Below are positions 34,070-41,402 of a stretch of DNA of 41,402 bases, in pieces. The notes under the pieces are model-generated. The model saw nothing but the letters and a program-made list of their open reading frames with translations. It was not told the origin of the DNA and did no database searches. Within the stretch, counting starts at the first letter, position 1. Each line of letters starts with the position of its first letter. The position numbers and the translations under genes are program-made. The stretch lies in the NCBI GenBank assembly GCA_007118695.1, contig SKRC01000081.1, positions 1 through 41,402 on the forward strand. The letters are read 5' to 3'. Origin of the DNA: Balneolaceae bacterium. Lineage in GTDB: Bacteria; Bacteroidota; Rhodothermia; Balneolales; Balneolaceae.

Positions 34070-34107
34070 CCAAAAAATAAGGCAACACACGTTTCAGGTG
34101 TGTTGCC
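34070..34107 (-). terminator. Minus-strand intrinsic terminator with no gene in front
   Basis: GGCAACACAC (34081-34090) and GTGTGTTGCC (34098-34107) make a perfect 10-bp stem with a 7-base loop. Read on the minus strand it is followed by TTATTTTTT. The plus strand shows no T-run. There is no annotated minus-strand gene upstream, only the leader of the plus-strand sugar kinase gene. Confidence 0.7.
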
Positions 34108-34396
34108 CTGACTATTCATCAAGAGAGACGCTACTTGAGCGCTATTAAAAATAGTAAAATAAAACCTATTACTAAAAATAAATGTTACATAAGTTTAAAA
34201 AGAAAGAAATAAAAAATTCATATGACATGCTTTTTTGCCGTTGTGGGTTGTAGAAAAAGAAAATTTAACTGCAAGTGCCGCTAACATTAGATGATTATTC
34301 TTTCAGAACAGTGAAAAACTTCAGATAAATCAAAATATTTTTACCCGAACAGATAAATTCTGTTCTTGACAAAACGGATAAAGCAATTGAATCAAA
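34108..34396. other. AT-rich intergenic region between rsbV and the PfkB gene
   Basis: About 290 bp, markedly AT-rich, without a convincing gene. It must hold the promoter of the sugar kinase gene and, if the terminator at 34070-34107 is real, a minus-strand start as well. A minus-strand frame of about 30 codons opens within it but resembles nothing. A palindrome at 34347-34365 is listed separately. Confidence 0.45.
34347..34365. promoter_or_regulatory. Perfect palindrome before the PfkB gene, candidate operator
   Basis: GAACAGA (34347-34353) and TCTGTTC (34359-34365) are perfect inverted arms around TAAAT. The site ends 31 bp before the ATG of the sugar kinase gene. This is a usual place and size for a repressor site. 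No local regulator gene of the LacI or GntR type is present. A further lone GAACAG lies near 34307. Confidence 0.5.
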
Positions 34397-35290
34397 ATGA
34401 AGAAACCGTTGATAGTTGGCATCGGGGAATTTTTATGGGATATGTTTCCGGACGAGAAAAGGCCTGGAGGAGCTCCGGCCAATGTGGTTTATAACGCCTC
34501 TCAATTAGGGGCTGAAGGGTACCTGGTTAGCCGTGTGGGCGATGATGCTAATGGAGTTGAAATTGTCTCATACCTTCAGGGTAAAGGGATACATACGCAC
34601 TATATTCAGGTCGATGGCAGTTCGCCTACAGGTACGGTAGAAGTGAGTTTCGATTGTCAGGGTGAACCACATTACAACATAGTAACATCTGTTGCCTGGG
34701 ATAACATCGAGTTCGATGAGGGTCTGGCTGAACTCTCAAAAAATTGCGATGCAGTAGTATTTGGCACGCTTGCCCGGCGTACAAAACAATCAGCAGATGC
34801 CATCAAATCATTCCTGGAACACACCCGCCGGGATACACTGAAAGTACTGGATATGAATTTTCGCCCGGATGGGTACAGCCGGGAAATCGTCGTTGATTCA
34901 CTTCAGCTGGCAGATATCATCAAGATCAATCTGGATGAACTTGAAGAGTTAAAACGGCTTCTGGATACCGGGGATCCTGTCACTGTTATGTTGAATCAGT
35001 ATGGTGTTCGTGGCGTCTGTTTGACAAAAGGAAATGAGGGCAGCAGCTGGTTCGAACCCGGCCGACAATTTCATCAGCAGGCTCATCTGACGGATAACCG
35101 GCAAGGGGATTCCGTTGGCCTTGGCGACGGATTTACTTCTGTTTTGACACTTGAACTGCTTCAGCAACATTCTCCGGAGAAGGCCCTGGAAAAAGCCAGC
35201 CGTTATACATCCCTGCTCGCCCGGAAACCAGGAGGAATGCCTGAATTGGAAAAGGACGAATTGTCACCATTTATTCTTCGTACCGGTTAA
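34397..35290 (+). CDS. PfkB family carbohydrate kinase (fructokinase-like)
   Basis: A 297-residue ribokinase-fold sugar kinase. The substrate-side motif RPGGAPANVVYNASQLGA (GGAPAN at 24-29) and SRVGDDANG resemble fructokinases and related hexose kinases. The C-terminal catalytic loop reads GDSVGLGDGFTSV where the family usually has DTxGAGD; the base Asp244 is kept while the usual Ala is Leu. An anion-hole Gly is present. It probably phosphorylates fructose or a similar sugar with ATP, but no sugar transporter or hydrolase is nearby to confirm it. Its 3' end overlaps the convergent SPOR gene by four bases. Confidence 0.88.
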   Translation: MKKPLIVGIGEFLWDMFPDEKRPGGAPANVVYNASQLGAEGYLVSRVGDDANGVEIVSYLQGKGIHTHYIQVDGSSPTGTVEVSFDCQGEPHYNIVTSVAWDNIEFDEGLAELSKNCDAVVFGTLARRTKQSADAIKSFLEHTRRDTLKVLDMNFRPDGYSREIVVDSLQLADIIKINLDELEELKRLLDTGDPVTVMLNQYGVRGVCLTKGNEGSSWFEPGRQFHQQAHLTDNRQGDSVGLGDGFTSVLTLELLQQHSPEKALEKASRYTSLLARKPGGMPELEKDELSPFILRTG

Positions 35291-35811
35291 TTTCTCACCA
35301 CACTGCCAACCCAGGAGTCGGTGTCATATTCTTCTTTTAGTTTCTCTTGCAGCCTTTTGGCCATTTCGTGGGTAGCAACATTGCCTATTCTGACCCTGAA
35401 CCAGACATCACCGGTAGCCATATCACCAAATTGCTGAACATAGACATGTTCAAAACCTCTTTCTCTCCACCGGTCTGCATGTTCTTCCGCTTTCTCTTCG
35501 CTTCGCCATGAACGTACCTGTACGGTGAAATTGCCGTTATCGGCAAATTCAATTCTTGATGCGCGTTCCCGCTCACGCTCTTCCTCTGCGGCCATTTCCT
35601 CGGCAAGGGCAATACTGTCCTGCCTTGCCTGTTCGAGACTGTCCTGCCGCAATTGTTCCATTTCAGCTTCCCAGACTCTTTGGAGTGAGTCCTGTTCGGC
35701 CTGCCGTTCCGCTTCTGCCTGTTGGCGGAGTTCCTCTTCACTGGGGCCGCAAGCATGAAGCAAAGCTATTGACAGACAAGTTGTGATTCCGTAAATGACT
35801 ATTTTTTTCAT
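35287..35811 (-). CDS. SPOR domain lipoprotein
   Basis: A 174-residue envelope protein. It has a lipoprotein signal ending LLHAC (Cys21), a highly charged Glu/Gln/Arg coiled-coil region (about 25-90, with repeated heptads such as EQARQDSIALAEEMAAEEER), and a C-terminal SPOR domain (about 95-170, NFTVQVRSWRSEEKAEEHAD, WFRVRIGNVATHEMAKRLQE). SPOR domains bind denuded peptidoglycan, often at the division site. The coiled coil probably spans part of the periplasm. The gene is alone on its strand and converges with the sugar kinase gene. Confidence 0.88.
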   Translation of the reverse strand: MKKIVIYGITTCLSIALLHACGPSEEELRQQAEAERQAEQDSLQRVWEAEMEQLRQDSLEQARQDSIALAEEMAAEEERERERASRIEFADNGNFTVQVRSWRSEEKAEEHADRWRERGFEHVYVQQFGDMATGDVWFRVRIGNVATHEMAKRLQEKLKEEYDTDSWVGSVVRN

Positions 35812-36182
35812 TGCCAGGTATGTAGTTTAATGTATTGAAACACTCTGTTATATATACAAGGGTGAACTTAATTGATTAACGGAATTAACACAACTTGTGT
35901 GGTTATCGGTTAATTGGTTATTGGTTATCGCGGTCCTGCAGCAGAAGGTTTACCCAAAAACAATTTGTTGATATCCGATAACATTACGGGTGCATTTATT
36001 TCTGTTTGAAGTATTTAGAATCACTATACGAATTAAATAATCACGAAACCAGCTGACAGAATCCGAAAACTGATAAAATGGTTTTTCTGAACTGATAAAA
36101 TAATCTTATCTTATTAAGACTGAATTTAAATAGCTGTCGTTTTGTTATATTGCAATCCATAAACGGAGATTTTAAACACACC
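35812..36182. other. Intergenic region between the SPOR and ABC ATPase genes
   Basis: About 370 bp between divergent genes. GGTTAT/GGTTAATTGGTTATTGGTTATC words cluster at 35902-35932, another short degenerate repeat. Nearer the ABC gene are two copies of CTGATAAAAT (36070-36079, 36092-36101) 22 bp apart and a GATAA-N7-TTATC palindrome at 36094-36110. No gene is seen. Confidence 0.45.
36094..36110. promoter_or_regulatory. Candidate Fur-like box before the ABC ATPase gene
   Basis: GATAAAATAATCTTATC is an imperfect palindrome with GATAA and TTATC arms, resembling a Fur site (GATAATNATTATC-like). It ends 72 bp upstream of the ATG of an iron-type ABC ATPase. One CTGATAAAAT repeat overlaps it and another lies 22 bp upstream. 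The match is partial and AT-rich DNA gives chance hits. Confidence 0.35.
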
Positions 36183-37226
36183 ATGCTACTGGAAGTCACT
36201 AATCTTGTCAAAGAGTTTGAAAAAGGAAAGCCTGTGGTAAACAGGGTCTCTTTTAATCTCTTTGAAGATGAAATCTTTGCTCTCCTTGGGCCAAGCGGAT
36301 GTGGCAAGACAACCAGCCTGCGTTTAATTGCAGGTTTTGAATCACCGGATGATGGAGAAGTGAAGCTAAATGGCAAGACCTTGTCGACTCCCCAAATGCA
36401 GGTGCCTCCCCAAAAACGGGGAATCGGGTTTGTTTTCCAGGATTACGCATTGTTTCCGCATATGTCAGCCCTTGACAATGTGGCTTTTGGGTTGAATCAT
36501 CTTCCCCGGCATAAAAGAAAAGTGTTTGCCGAGGAGGTGCTCTGCCGGACCGGTATGGGGGATTATAAGGACAGGGGGCCGTCGGAGTTATCGGGAGGGC
36601 AGCAGCAGCGTGTGGCACTGGCCAGGGCAATTGCCCCGAAACCACAGCTGATTTTACTGGATGAACCGTTTTCCAATCTTGATGCAATGTTGCGCGATTC
36701 GACCAGGAAAGAGGTCCGGGCGATCCTTAAAAAAGCGGGTATGAGTGCCATTCTGGTAACCCATGACCAGGAAGAGGCACTCTCTTTTGCCGACCGTATT
36801 GCGGTGATGAATAACGGCAGGATTGAACAAATAGGAACCCCCGAAGAGGTCTACTATAAACCGAAGACCAAATTCGTAGCACAATTTCTTGGCCGCACCA
36901 ACCTTTTCGAAGTTGAGGCAGGTGGGTCCAATGAAATAGAAACAAACATCGGCCCGATTAAACTGGACTGCAATGCGTGTGGCAGGGTAGTCTGCTCAAT
37001 CCGTCCGGAACACCTGACGATTGAAAAACCAAACGGTAGTTCTCCGGAGAAAACCGGTTTGATCGTCGGAAGGGAATTTAAAGGCCACGATATTACCTAC
37101 CACGTTCTACTGAAGGGCGAGCGTTATATCGTTCACACAGATAACCGTATCCTGTTTAATCCCGACGACAAAGTAGTTCTGCGGGTGCTCGAACCGGCAG
37201 TAGTCCTTCAGGAATCCATGAATTGA
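36183..37226 (+). CDS. ABC transporter ATP-binding protein, Fe3+/FbpC-like
   Basis: A 347-residue CUT1/ferric-type ABC ATPase. Motifs: Walker A GPSGCGKT (36-43), Q-loop FQDYALFPHM (Gln86), signature LSGGQQQR (136-143), Walker B LILLDEP (156-162), switch His194, and a C-terminal TOBE-like regulatory domain (about 285-345). It resembles FbpC/PotA/CysA ATPases, most of all the ferric-ion type with its GTPEEVYYKP and RPEHL elements. I start it at ATG 36183, after GGAGA and giving the standard MLLEV opening, rather than the TTG 33 bases upstream. No permease or binding-protein gene adjoins it, so it is an orphan; partners must be elsewhere. Confidence 0.9.
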   Translation: MLLEVTNLVKEFEKGKPVVNRVSFNLFEDEIFALLGPSGCGKTTSLRLIAGFESPDDGEVKLNGKTLSTPQMQVPPQKRGIGFVFQDYALFPHMSALDNVAFGLNHLPRHKRKVFAEEVLCRTGMGDYKDRGPSELSGGQQQRVALARAIAPKPQLILLDEPFSNLDAMLRDSTRKEVRAILKKAGMSAILVTHDQEEALSFADRIAVMNNGRIEQIGTPEEVYYKPKTKFVAQFLGRTNLFEVEAGGSNEIETNIGPIKLDCNACGRVVCSIRPEHLTIEKPNGSSPEKTGLIVGREFKGHDITYHVLLKGERYIVHTDNRILFNPDDKVVLRVLEPAVVLQESMN

Positions 37227-37358
37227 GATTTCCCGCTGTAACACAGATTTCTCTTGACAGAATGATTGCCAATGGCATTCCGATTTGCATAACTGAGAGT
37301 ACTTGCCCAATACCTGTTCTGAATTACTCAGCCCGGATATCTCACCAAGACATTTTTT

Positions 37359-37442
37359 CCTCAGCAAGGCGAAGATAAAATGGCAGCGGAAACGTACCTT
37401 GGTACGTTGAGCACGCCATTTTAGATTCAACGCAGCTGAGGG
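37359..37442. repeat. 84-bp palindromic repeat element
   Basis: Imperfect arms begin CCTCAGC and end GCTGAGG, and include AAAATGGC on the left against GCCATTTTA on the right. At the centre AACGTACC and GGTACGTT (37391-37408) form a perfect 8-bp stem with a TT loop. The size and layered symmetry are like palindromic intergenic elements or small non-autonomous transposable elements. It has no coding capacity and no flanking duplication that I can identify. Confidence 0.7.
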
Positions 37443-37691
37443 GGAAATGTCGCGGAAAAACAGGGTGTTTCTTTCGAAGACTCCAAAATTGGATCATAAA
37501 GAATTAATAAATAATAAAGTTACATTGCGTTTAACATATTTACCGTGAGATATCCGGGTTAGTTCACATGGCCGTTTACCCGTCTCGATCCTGAGAAGGA
37601 CCCCTCTATCGGATTTTTTTCAATTCCAATTCCGATACCGGGCCAGGTTTTTGCTGGAAAGAATTTGGAAGCAAGAACTACAGGGCATAAA

Positions 37692-37724
37692 AAAAGGCAG
37701 GTTAATAGATTTAACCTGCCTTTT
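37692..37724. terminator. Bidirectional intrinsic terminator
   Basis: AAAAGGCAGGTTAA and its exact complement form a 14-bp stem around TAGAT. Both strands end in T-runs, the minus strand with seven T. It stands 20 bp after the OmpA-like gene (-) and can also stop read-through from the ABC ATPase gene. Confidence 0.92.
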
Positions 37725-37743
37725 AATTTCTTCCCGGGAAATA

Positions 37744-38301
37744 TTAGCTGCCCGGAGCATAAGGGTCAGGATTAATCGGGTGAGATTCTGCCACACGATT
37801 TACTTCACACCTTACTCTGTATCCAGGATCATAATCGCTGGGCGAACAAGGGACCGGGTGCTTGCCAAGTCCCCGTGTTTCAAGTCTGTCGGAACTGATT
37901 CCATTGGTTCTGTAAAAGTTGGCAACGGATTCAGCGCGCCTTACACTTAACCGAACATTGTACTGATCACCACCCACATGATCTGTGTATGCGTCAACAC
38001 GTACATTTACATCCGGATTTTCCCGGAGCAATTGAATGTTTTCAGCAAGTGAACGGGCAGCACGATCGGTGATATCAGATTTGTCAAAGTTGAAGTAGAC
38101 AGAGTGAAGCTCTTCAATAAAGTCAGCCTCTTCCACCTCTTCTTCTTCTTCCATCCAATCGACTTCTTCTTCCAGCTCTTCCGGTTCTTCATATACTTCT
38201 TCAGGCTCCTCTGCGACTTCTTCGGCAGTTCGACAGCCATTAAAAGCGATTAAACCGATCATTAAGCTGATAATCAGGAATAAATTAAACGATCTGGTCA
38301 T
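37744..38301 (-). CDS. OmpA family (Pal-like) lipoprotein
   Basis: A 185-residue outer-membrane lipoprotein that anchors to peptidoglycan. It has a lipoprotein signal ending AFNGC (Cys23), a very acidic linker (about 25-60, runs of Glu with Tyr and Pro), and an OmpA C-terminal domain (about 65-170) with VYFNFDKSDI, the DAYTDHVGGDQYNVRLSVRR signature, and DRLETRGLGK. The key Asp and Arg that hold diaminopimelate are present. Two cysteines, in PCSPSDY and VRCEVNR, may form a disulfide. It could be Pal, but no tol genes are near, so I give no symbol. A terminator follows. Confidence 0.9.
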   Translation of the reverse strand: MTRSFNLFLIISLMIGLIAFNGCRTAEEVAEEPEEVYEEPEELEEEVDWMEEEEEVEEADFIEELHSVYFNFDKSDITDRAARSLAENIQLLRENPDVNVRVDAYTDHVGGDQYNVRLSVRRAESVANFYRTNGISSDRLETRGLGKHPVPCSPSDYDPGYRVRCEVNRVAESHPINPDPYAPGS

Positions 38302-38610
38302 AGGTCATTGGTTTGATTTGTTAGGAGAAAACGGATTTTAAAATATTATAATAATTAGAATCTCGAAATAAAAAACGAAATTTTATCAAAAGATTTTTTT
38401 CTGTTTTATTCCGAAGGGGTGTTTAAACCTCAATCAAATAGAAATGTTTCCATTTAATTTGCATTTAAATTATGAGATGTAATCCCGTAATGTAAAATAC
38501 GGGTCAAAGTTACGATTTTACTGCATCGAATCATAGGGTTATCGCGGATTTTTCTTAAGCACGGTAGCAATAATACATAAACTGCCTTATATTTGCTGTT
38601 TACACTGAAT
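38302..38610. other. Intergenic region before tRNA-Ala
   Basis: About 309 AT-rich bp between the OmpA gene start (-) and the tRNA (+). It must carry promoters for both. A small hairpin (CCCGTA at 38484-38489 with TACGGG at 38498-38503) is the only structure I see. No gene. Confidence 0.45.
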
Positions 38611-38684
38611 GGGGCTATAGCTCAGCTGGCTAGAGCGTCGCGCTGGCAGCGCGAAGGTCCGGGGTTCGAATCCCCGTAGCTCCA
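38611..38684 (+). tRNA. tRNA-Ala(GGC)
   Basis: A complete cloverleaf: acceptor GGGGCTA/TAGCTCC with one G-T pair, D arm GCTC...GAGC, anticodon arm TCGCG-CTGGCAG-CGCGA giving anticodon GGC (alanine, GCC codons), variable loop AGGTC, and T arm CGGGG-TTCGAAT-CCCCG. The discriminator base is A at 38684. CCA is not encoded. It stands alone, about 210 bp before the exported-protein gene set. Confidence 0.97.
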
Positions 38685-38892
38685 CAATCATCGACAGGCA
38701 ACTTATTCAATCAACAAATCGGGACCTGTTCTTGTAACTTCACGCTTATACGATCGTCTTATTTCATACTCAATTAACGTGCTAACCCAGCCGGTATCTA
38801 TGGATTAAACTTTTTTCATAAAGTGCTGATTCTTTTTAAGTATGGAGAGTTATCTATAGATTGCATCAAAATTAACAGAGAAGAGGTCGGAA

Positions 38893-40080
38893 ATGTTAAA
38901 AAATATACTCAAAATATTGGCCAGCTTGTTGCTGATATGTACTCTTCAAATCAGTTATACAGAGGCTCAATCGCCGGATATCGATCTGGATATACAGGCA
39001 GATCCGGTCTTTTCCAATGCGCAGGTCATCAATTTGACCAACCTGGTTTTTGATAAAAGCGGTAGAGGATCAGGGATTTTTTCAATTTTTATTCAAAATC
39101 GCACCGATCAGGCACAGGAAGGCCTCTATTTGGACTTGTTGGTCCGGACCCAGCGGCACGGGCTTATCGTGGAAGGCTTCCAGCGAAGCGGCACCCCCTT
39201 CAGCCTGAATCCGGGACAGGCTGTATTTGCCACCAACAATGATCTTGCACGAGGCAGAATATCCGGTATCGGCACAGATATTCAATTTGACGGAGGTATT
39301 ACCACCCCCGGAACCGAATTGATGAACAGATTACAGGGCAGTACCCGCTTGCCGGTTGATGAATATGTGCTTGAAGTCAGGCTATATCAGGGCAATAACA
39401 GGCCAAATGGCGGTGATCTGGTTACCAGCAATTCCATAATGATTGGTGGAGACCTGGCCGAAGACGAACTTTCTCTTTACCTGCTGGCCCCCGGTGATGT
39501 GGCTGGAACGGATGTGCAGATTACAAATTCATACCCGGAATTCCGTTGGGAAGGCCAGGCAGGCAAGACCTATAGGGTAATCGTTGTTGAGGAAAGAGAT
39601 GGTGAAAGTCCGGAAACCCTCATTCAGAGTGCAAAAAGTTCAACCCCGGGAAGAATTGGCTCGCCGGGAGCGCTGCTGGAGTATGAAATGTTCGATTTAT
39701 TGGTCGAAGGGACAAGTTTGCAATACCCCTCCTCCGGTGTGCAATCCCTTCAAGACGGTAAGACCTATTATTGGCAGGTATTTACTACACTGCAAACGAC
39801 CTCTGGAGTGGAGGAAAGAACCTCAGACATCTGGAGCTTTACGCTTGGCAGTGGTTTTGATGGGGTTGCAGACGGTGAGTTATTTGAATTGGATGGAGAA
39901 CTGAGGGAGATATTACTCACATTACTTGGCCCGGAAACTTTCAGGGAATTGGAACAGCGGAACTTTGAGCTGGAAGGCATGGAAGTTGACGATCAGGATA
40001 TGTATGGCGGAATGGCAAGGGATGAATTAATTCGAATTGCTGAAAAAATCAGGGATGGAAAAATTAAAATAGCCAATTGA
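38893..40080 (+). CDS. Exported protein with Ig/fibronectin-like domains, unknown function
   Basis: A 395-residue protein I cannot place in a named family. A Sec signal peptide covers residues 1-25 (ends TEAQ). Residues about 30-170 look like a beta-rich domain. About 195-310 resembles a fibronectin/Ig-type fold, with YPEFRWEGQAGKTYRVIVVE, then a long loop and TYYWQVFTTLQ and DIWSFTLGSG, reminiscent of surface or DUF928-like proteins. The C-terminal 70 residues are acidic and helical. It is first of three co-directional genes; the FecR-domain gene follows at once, with the TGA overlapped by a possible TTG start. The coding signal is strong, the function open. Confidence 0.8.
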   Translation: MLKNILKILASLLLICTLQISYTEAQSPDIDLDIQADPVFSNAQVINLTNLVFDKSGRGSGIFSIFIQNRTDQAQEGLYLDLLVRTQRHGLIVEGFQRSGTPFSLNPGQAVFATNNDLARGRISGIGTDIQFDGGITTPGTELMNRLQGSTRLPVDEYVLEVRLYQGNNRPNGGDLVTSNSIMIGGDLAEDELSLYLLAPGDVAGTDVQITNSYPEFRWEGQAGKTYRVIVVEERDGESPETLIQSAKSSTPGRIGSPGALLEYEMFDLLVEGTSLQYPSSGVQSLQDGKTYYWQVFTTLQTTSGVEERTSDIWSFTLGSGFDGVADGELFELDGELREILLTLLGPETFRELEQRNFELEGMEVDDQDMYGGMARDELIRIAEKIRDGKIKIAN

Positions 40081-40082
40081 CG

Positions 40083-40802
40083 ATGATGAAGGGTATACCC
40101 GTAATTCTGATGAAATTTGCCATTTTGCTGCTCTGCGTGGGAATGATATATACGGAGCTTGAGGAGATTATTGAAGAGCGTGAAATTGCTTTGGTACGCC
40201 GGCAGGTTCCCTCTGTGCTTATCTCCAATATGCAGACCGATACGGCCAACGTCGGAACCTCTCTCTACAGCGGCGATACACTCCGGACCGACCAGAACGG
40301 GTACGCAATGGTATTGTTTATGGATCAAAGCGTCACCAGGGTCAGGCCGCTGTCAGAACTGATTATCAATGGCAATGTGAACAGAGACAGGAGTACAAAT
40401 ACACAGATCGAGCTGAACAGAGGCGGATTTTTTATGAATGTAAACCGGGACGCCAACAGTGAAGTGGAAGTGGGGGCTTTCGGGACAGTTGCGTCGGTAA
40501 AAGGCACACGGTTTGGTGCTCTTGCAGAAGGGTTTTTCTGGGTGGAAGACGGTGAAATTGAAGTTATGCTTATCGAGACCGGTGAGGTTGTTACTCTTAC
40601 AGAAAATATGTTTGCAAGGGTAAGCGAAGATGGTTCGTCAATGGCATCCGGTGAGTTGAGCGAAGATGAAATGGAAGAGCTCGGCAATGATTATGACATT
40701 CTGGATTCCGACCTCGAACAGAGAAAACTTCGCTTGAGATTCAGAGATGCAAATGGGCAGATCCGGGAAATTGAAATAGACATCTACGAACAGGATAACT
40801 GA
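40083..40802 (+). CDS. FecR domain membrane-anchored protein
   Basis: A protein of about 239 residues with an N-terminal membrane helix (MKFAILLLCVGMIY), a short linker, and a FecR domain (about 45-170: SGDTLRTDQNGYAMVLFMDQ, SVTRVRPLSELIING, VGAFGTVASVKGTRFGALAE). FecR domains are best known in sigma-regulator proteins of iron uptake. Here no sigma factor is present and the protein lacks the cytoplasmic anti-sigma part, so a structural periplasmic role is more likely. Paired ATGs at 40083/40086 are the best starts; a TTG at 40077 that overlaps the previous stop is possible. An acidic helical tail ends the protein. Confidence 0.85.
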   Translation: MMKGIPVILMKFAILLLCVGMIYTELEEIIEEREIALVRRQVPSVLISNMQTDTANVGTSLYSGDTLRTDQNGYAMVLFMDQSVTRVRPLSELIINGNVNRDRSTNTQIELNRGGFFMNVNRDANSEVEVGAFGTVASVKGTRFGALAEGFFWVEDGEIEVMLIETGEVVTLTENMFARVSEDGSSMASGELSEDEMEELGNDYDILDSDLEQRKLRLRFRDANGQIREIEIDIYEQDN

Positions 40803-40831
40803 TGACTGACTTTTTATAGAAGTTGTACGGA

Positions 40832-41402
40832 ATGAAGGCTATTACTACTGTTTGTTATGGTTTGTTGATATTGTGTTTGTCTGTAGAAATGGCGGCATCA
40901 CAGAATTTTGTACGTCATCAACAACCGACAATTATAGAACGTGATAGTACGATTTCGCTTGAATTTGAGGTCGATCAGGTTAGTCAGGGTCAGGTTTTGG
41001 AATCCCTCCTGTTTGTCCGCCCATCCGGCAGAAGCAATTTTACCCAGATGGAGACCCGGTTTGATGGTGGTAGGTCCCGCTTTGAACTTCAAATTACGGA
41101 CAGAAACACAACCGGCATCGAATATTACCATGTACTTCGCCTGACCGACGGACGCCAGATTGTTTATCCAGATGTCACTGACGAGGCCGCTCCCATTCAG
41201 GTAGACATAGTTGACGCTGAGATCGAAACCCTGCCAGTTGCCGAATTTATAGACTACACCATTCTGTCACCACGGCCCGGCAGCGGAACCGATGGGCAGG
41301 ATCTGTTGATTGCCATTGCACTTTTTTATGATGACGAGGATGTCGAGGGAGGGCAATTCGGAATCACCATCAATGGCCGCGATGTTAGCGGGCAGGCTGA
41401 AA
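40832..41402 (+). CDS. Exported protein, 3' end beyond the window
   Basis: An open frame from ATG 40832 runs without a stop to the end of the window (190 codons). It starts with a signal peptide (MKAITTVCYGLLILCLSVEM, cleavage likely after AAS). It continues as beta-rich sequence: TISLEFEVDQVSQGQVLES, then SNFTQMETRFDGGRSRFELQ, TTGIEYYHVLRLTDGRQI, and a second module with DYTILSPRPGSGTDGQDLLI. This looks like an array of Ig-like extracellular modules. It follows the FecR gene by 29 bp and is probably in the same operon. Family unknown and length incomplete. Confidence 0.75.
   Translation, partial: MKAITTVCYGLLILCLSVEMAASQNFVRHQQPTIIERDSTISLEFEVDQVSQGQVLESLLFVRPSGRSNFTQMETRFDGGRSRFELQITDRNTTGIEYYHVLRLTDGRQIVYPDVTDEAAPIQVDIVDAEIETLPVAEFIDYTILSPRPGSGTDGQDLLIAIALFYDDEDVEGGQFGITINGRDVSGQAE

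Larger units (their letters stand above)
37227..37743. other. Intergenic region with a palindromic element and a terminator
   Basis: About 515 bp between convergent genes. It contains the inverted-repeat element at 37359-37442 and the bidirectional terminator at 37692-37724, both listed separately. The rest shows no coding signal. Confidence 0.5.

Overview
The window looks like a chromosomal segment from a free-living, Gram-negative member of the Bacteroidota/Rhodothermota/Balneolota side of the FCB group, most likely Balneolota (inference; no rRNA or marker tree was available). Supporting signs are a batCDE locus, a DUF4293-type protein, a BshA (bacillithiol) glycosyltransferase, many OM-type lipoproteins, a Bacteroidota-like TTG-N19-TAnnTTTG promoter, and acidic proteins of the kind seen in marine or halophilic relatives. 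There is one tRNA, tRNA-Ala(GGC). No CRISPR, rRNA, transposase or phage gene was found.

Layout. 0-2 kb: a large palindrome and a degenerate repeat tract, then an AbgT-family transporter (-). 2.6-6 kb: a (+) run of a 2-oxoacid dehydrogenase E2 with two lipoyl domains, panC, panD and a small membrane protein. 6-10.7 kb: a (-) run batC-batD-batE-M20 dipeptidase, preceded by yebC (-). 10.7-12.1 kb: a dispersed repeat family. 12.3-14.6 kb (+): bshA, an RraB-like protein and a YceI protein. 14.8-16 kb: sucC (-). 16.2-17.7 kb: pyrR-pyrB (+). 17.7-19.5 kb: a decayed region with short tandem repeats and remnants of a STAND-type regulator and a cupredoxin. 19.5-20.5 kb: an EamA exporter (-). 20.7-28.1 kb: a TetR regulator followed by a TolC/HlyD/RND efflux operon, with matching palindromes before both tetR and the efflux genes. 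28.3-31.4 kb (+): DUF4293, a second EamA exporter, and an MltF-like lytic transglycosylase. 31.4-33.9 kb (-): rsbV-rsbW-rsbU partner-switching genes. 34.4-37.2 kb: a PfkB sugar kinase (+), a SPOR lipoprotein (-) and an orphan Fe3+-type ABC ATPase (+). 37.7-38.7 kb: an OmpA/Pal-like lipoprotein (-) and tRNA-Ala. 38.9 kb to the end: three co-directional genes for an exported Ig-like protein, a FecR-domain protein and a further exported protein that runs off the window.

Most of the content is housekeeping: CoA and pyrimidine biosynthesis, the TCA cycle, redox thiol synthesis and envelope maintenance. The better targets for discovery are: the RND pump with about 200 extra, mainly transmembrane, residues; the self-contained TetR/operator circuit; the terminal exported/FecR gene set, which has no sigma factor and is my best candidate for an undescribed system; the orphan minus-strand terminator upstream of rsbV; and several related families of palindromic or tandem intergenic repeats.
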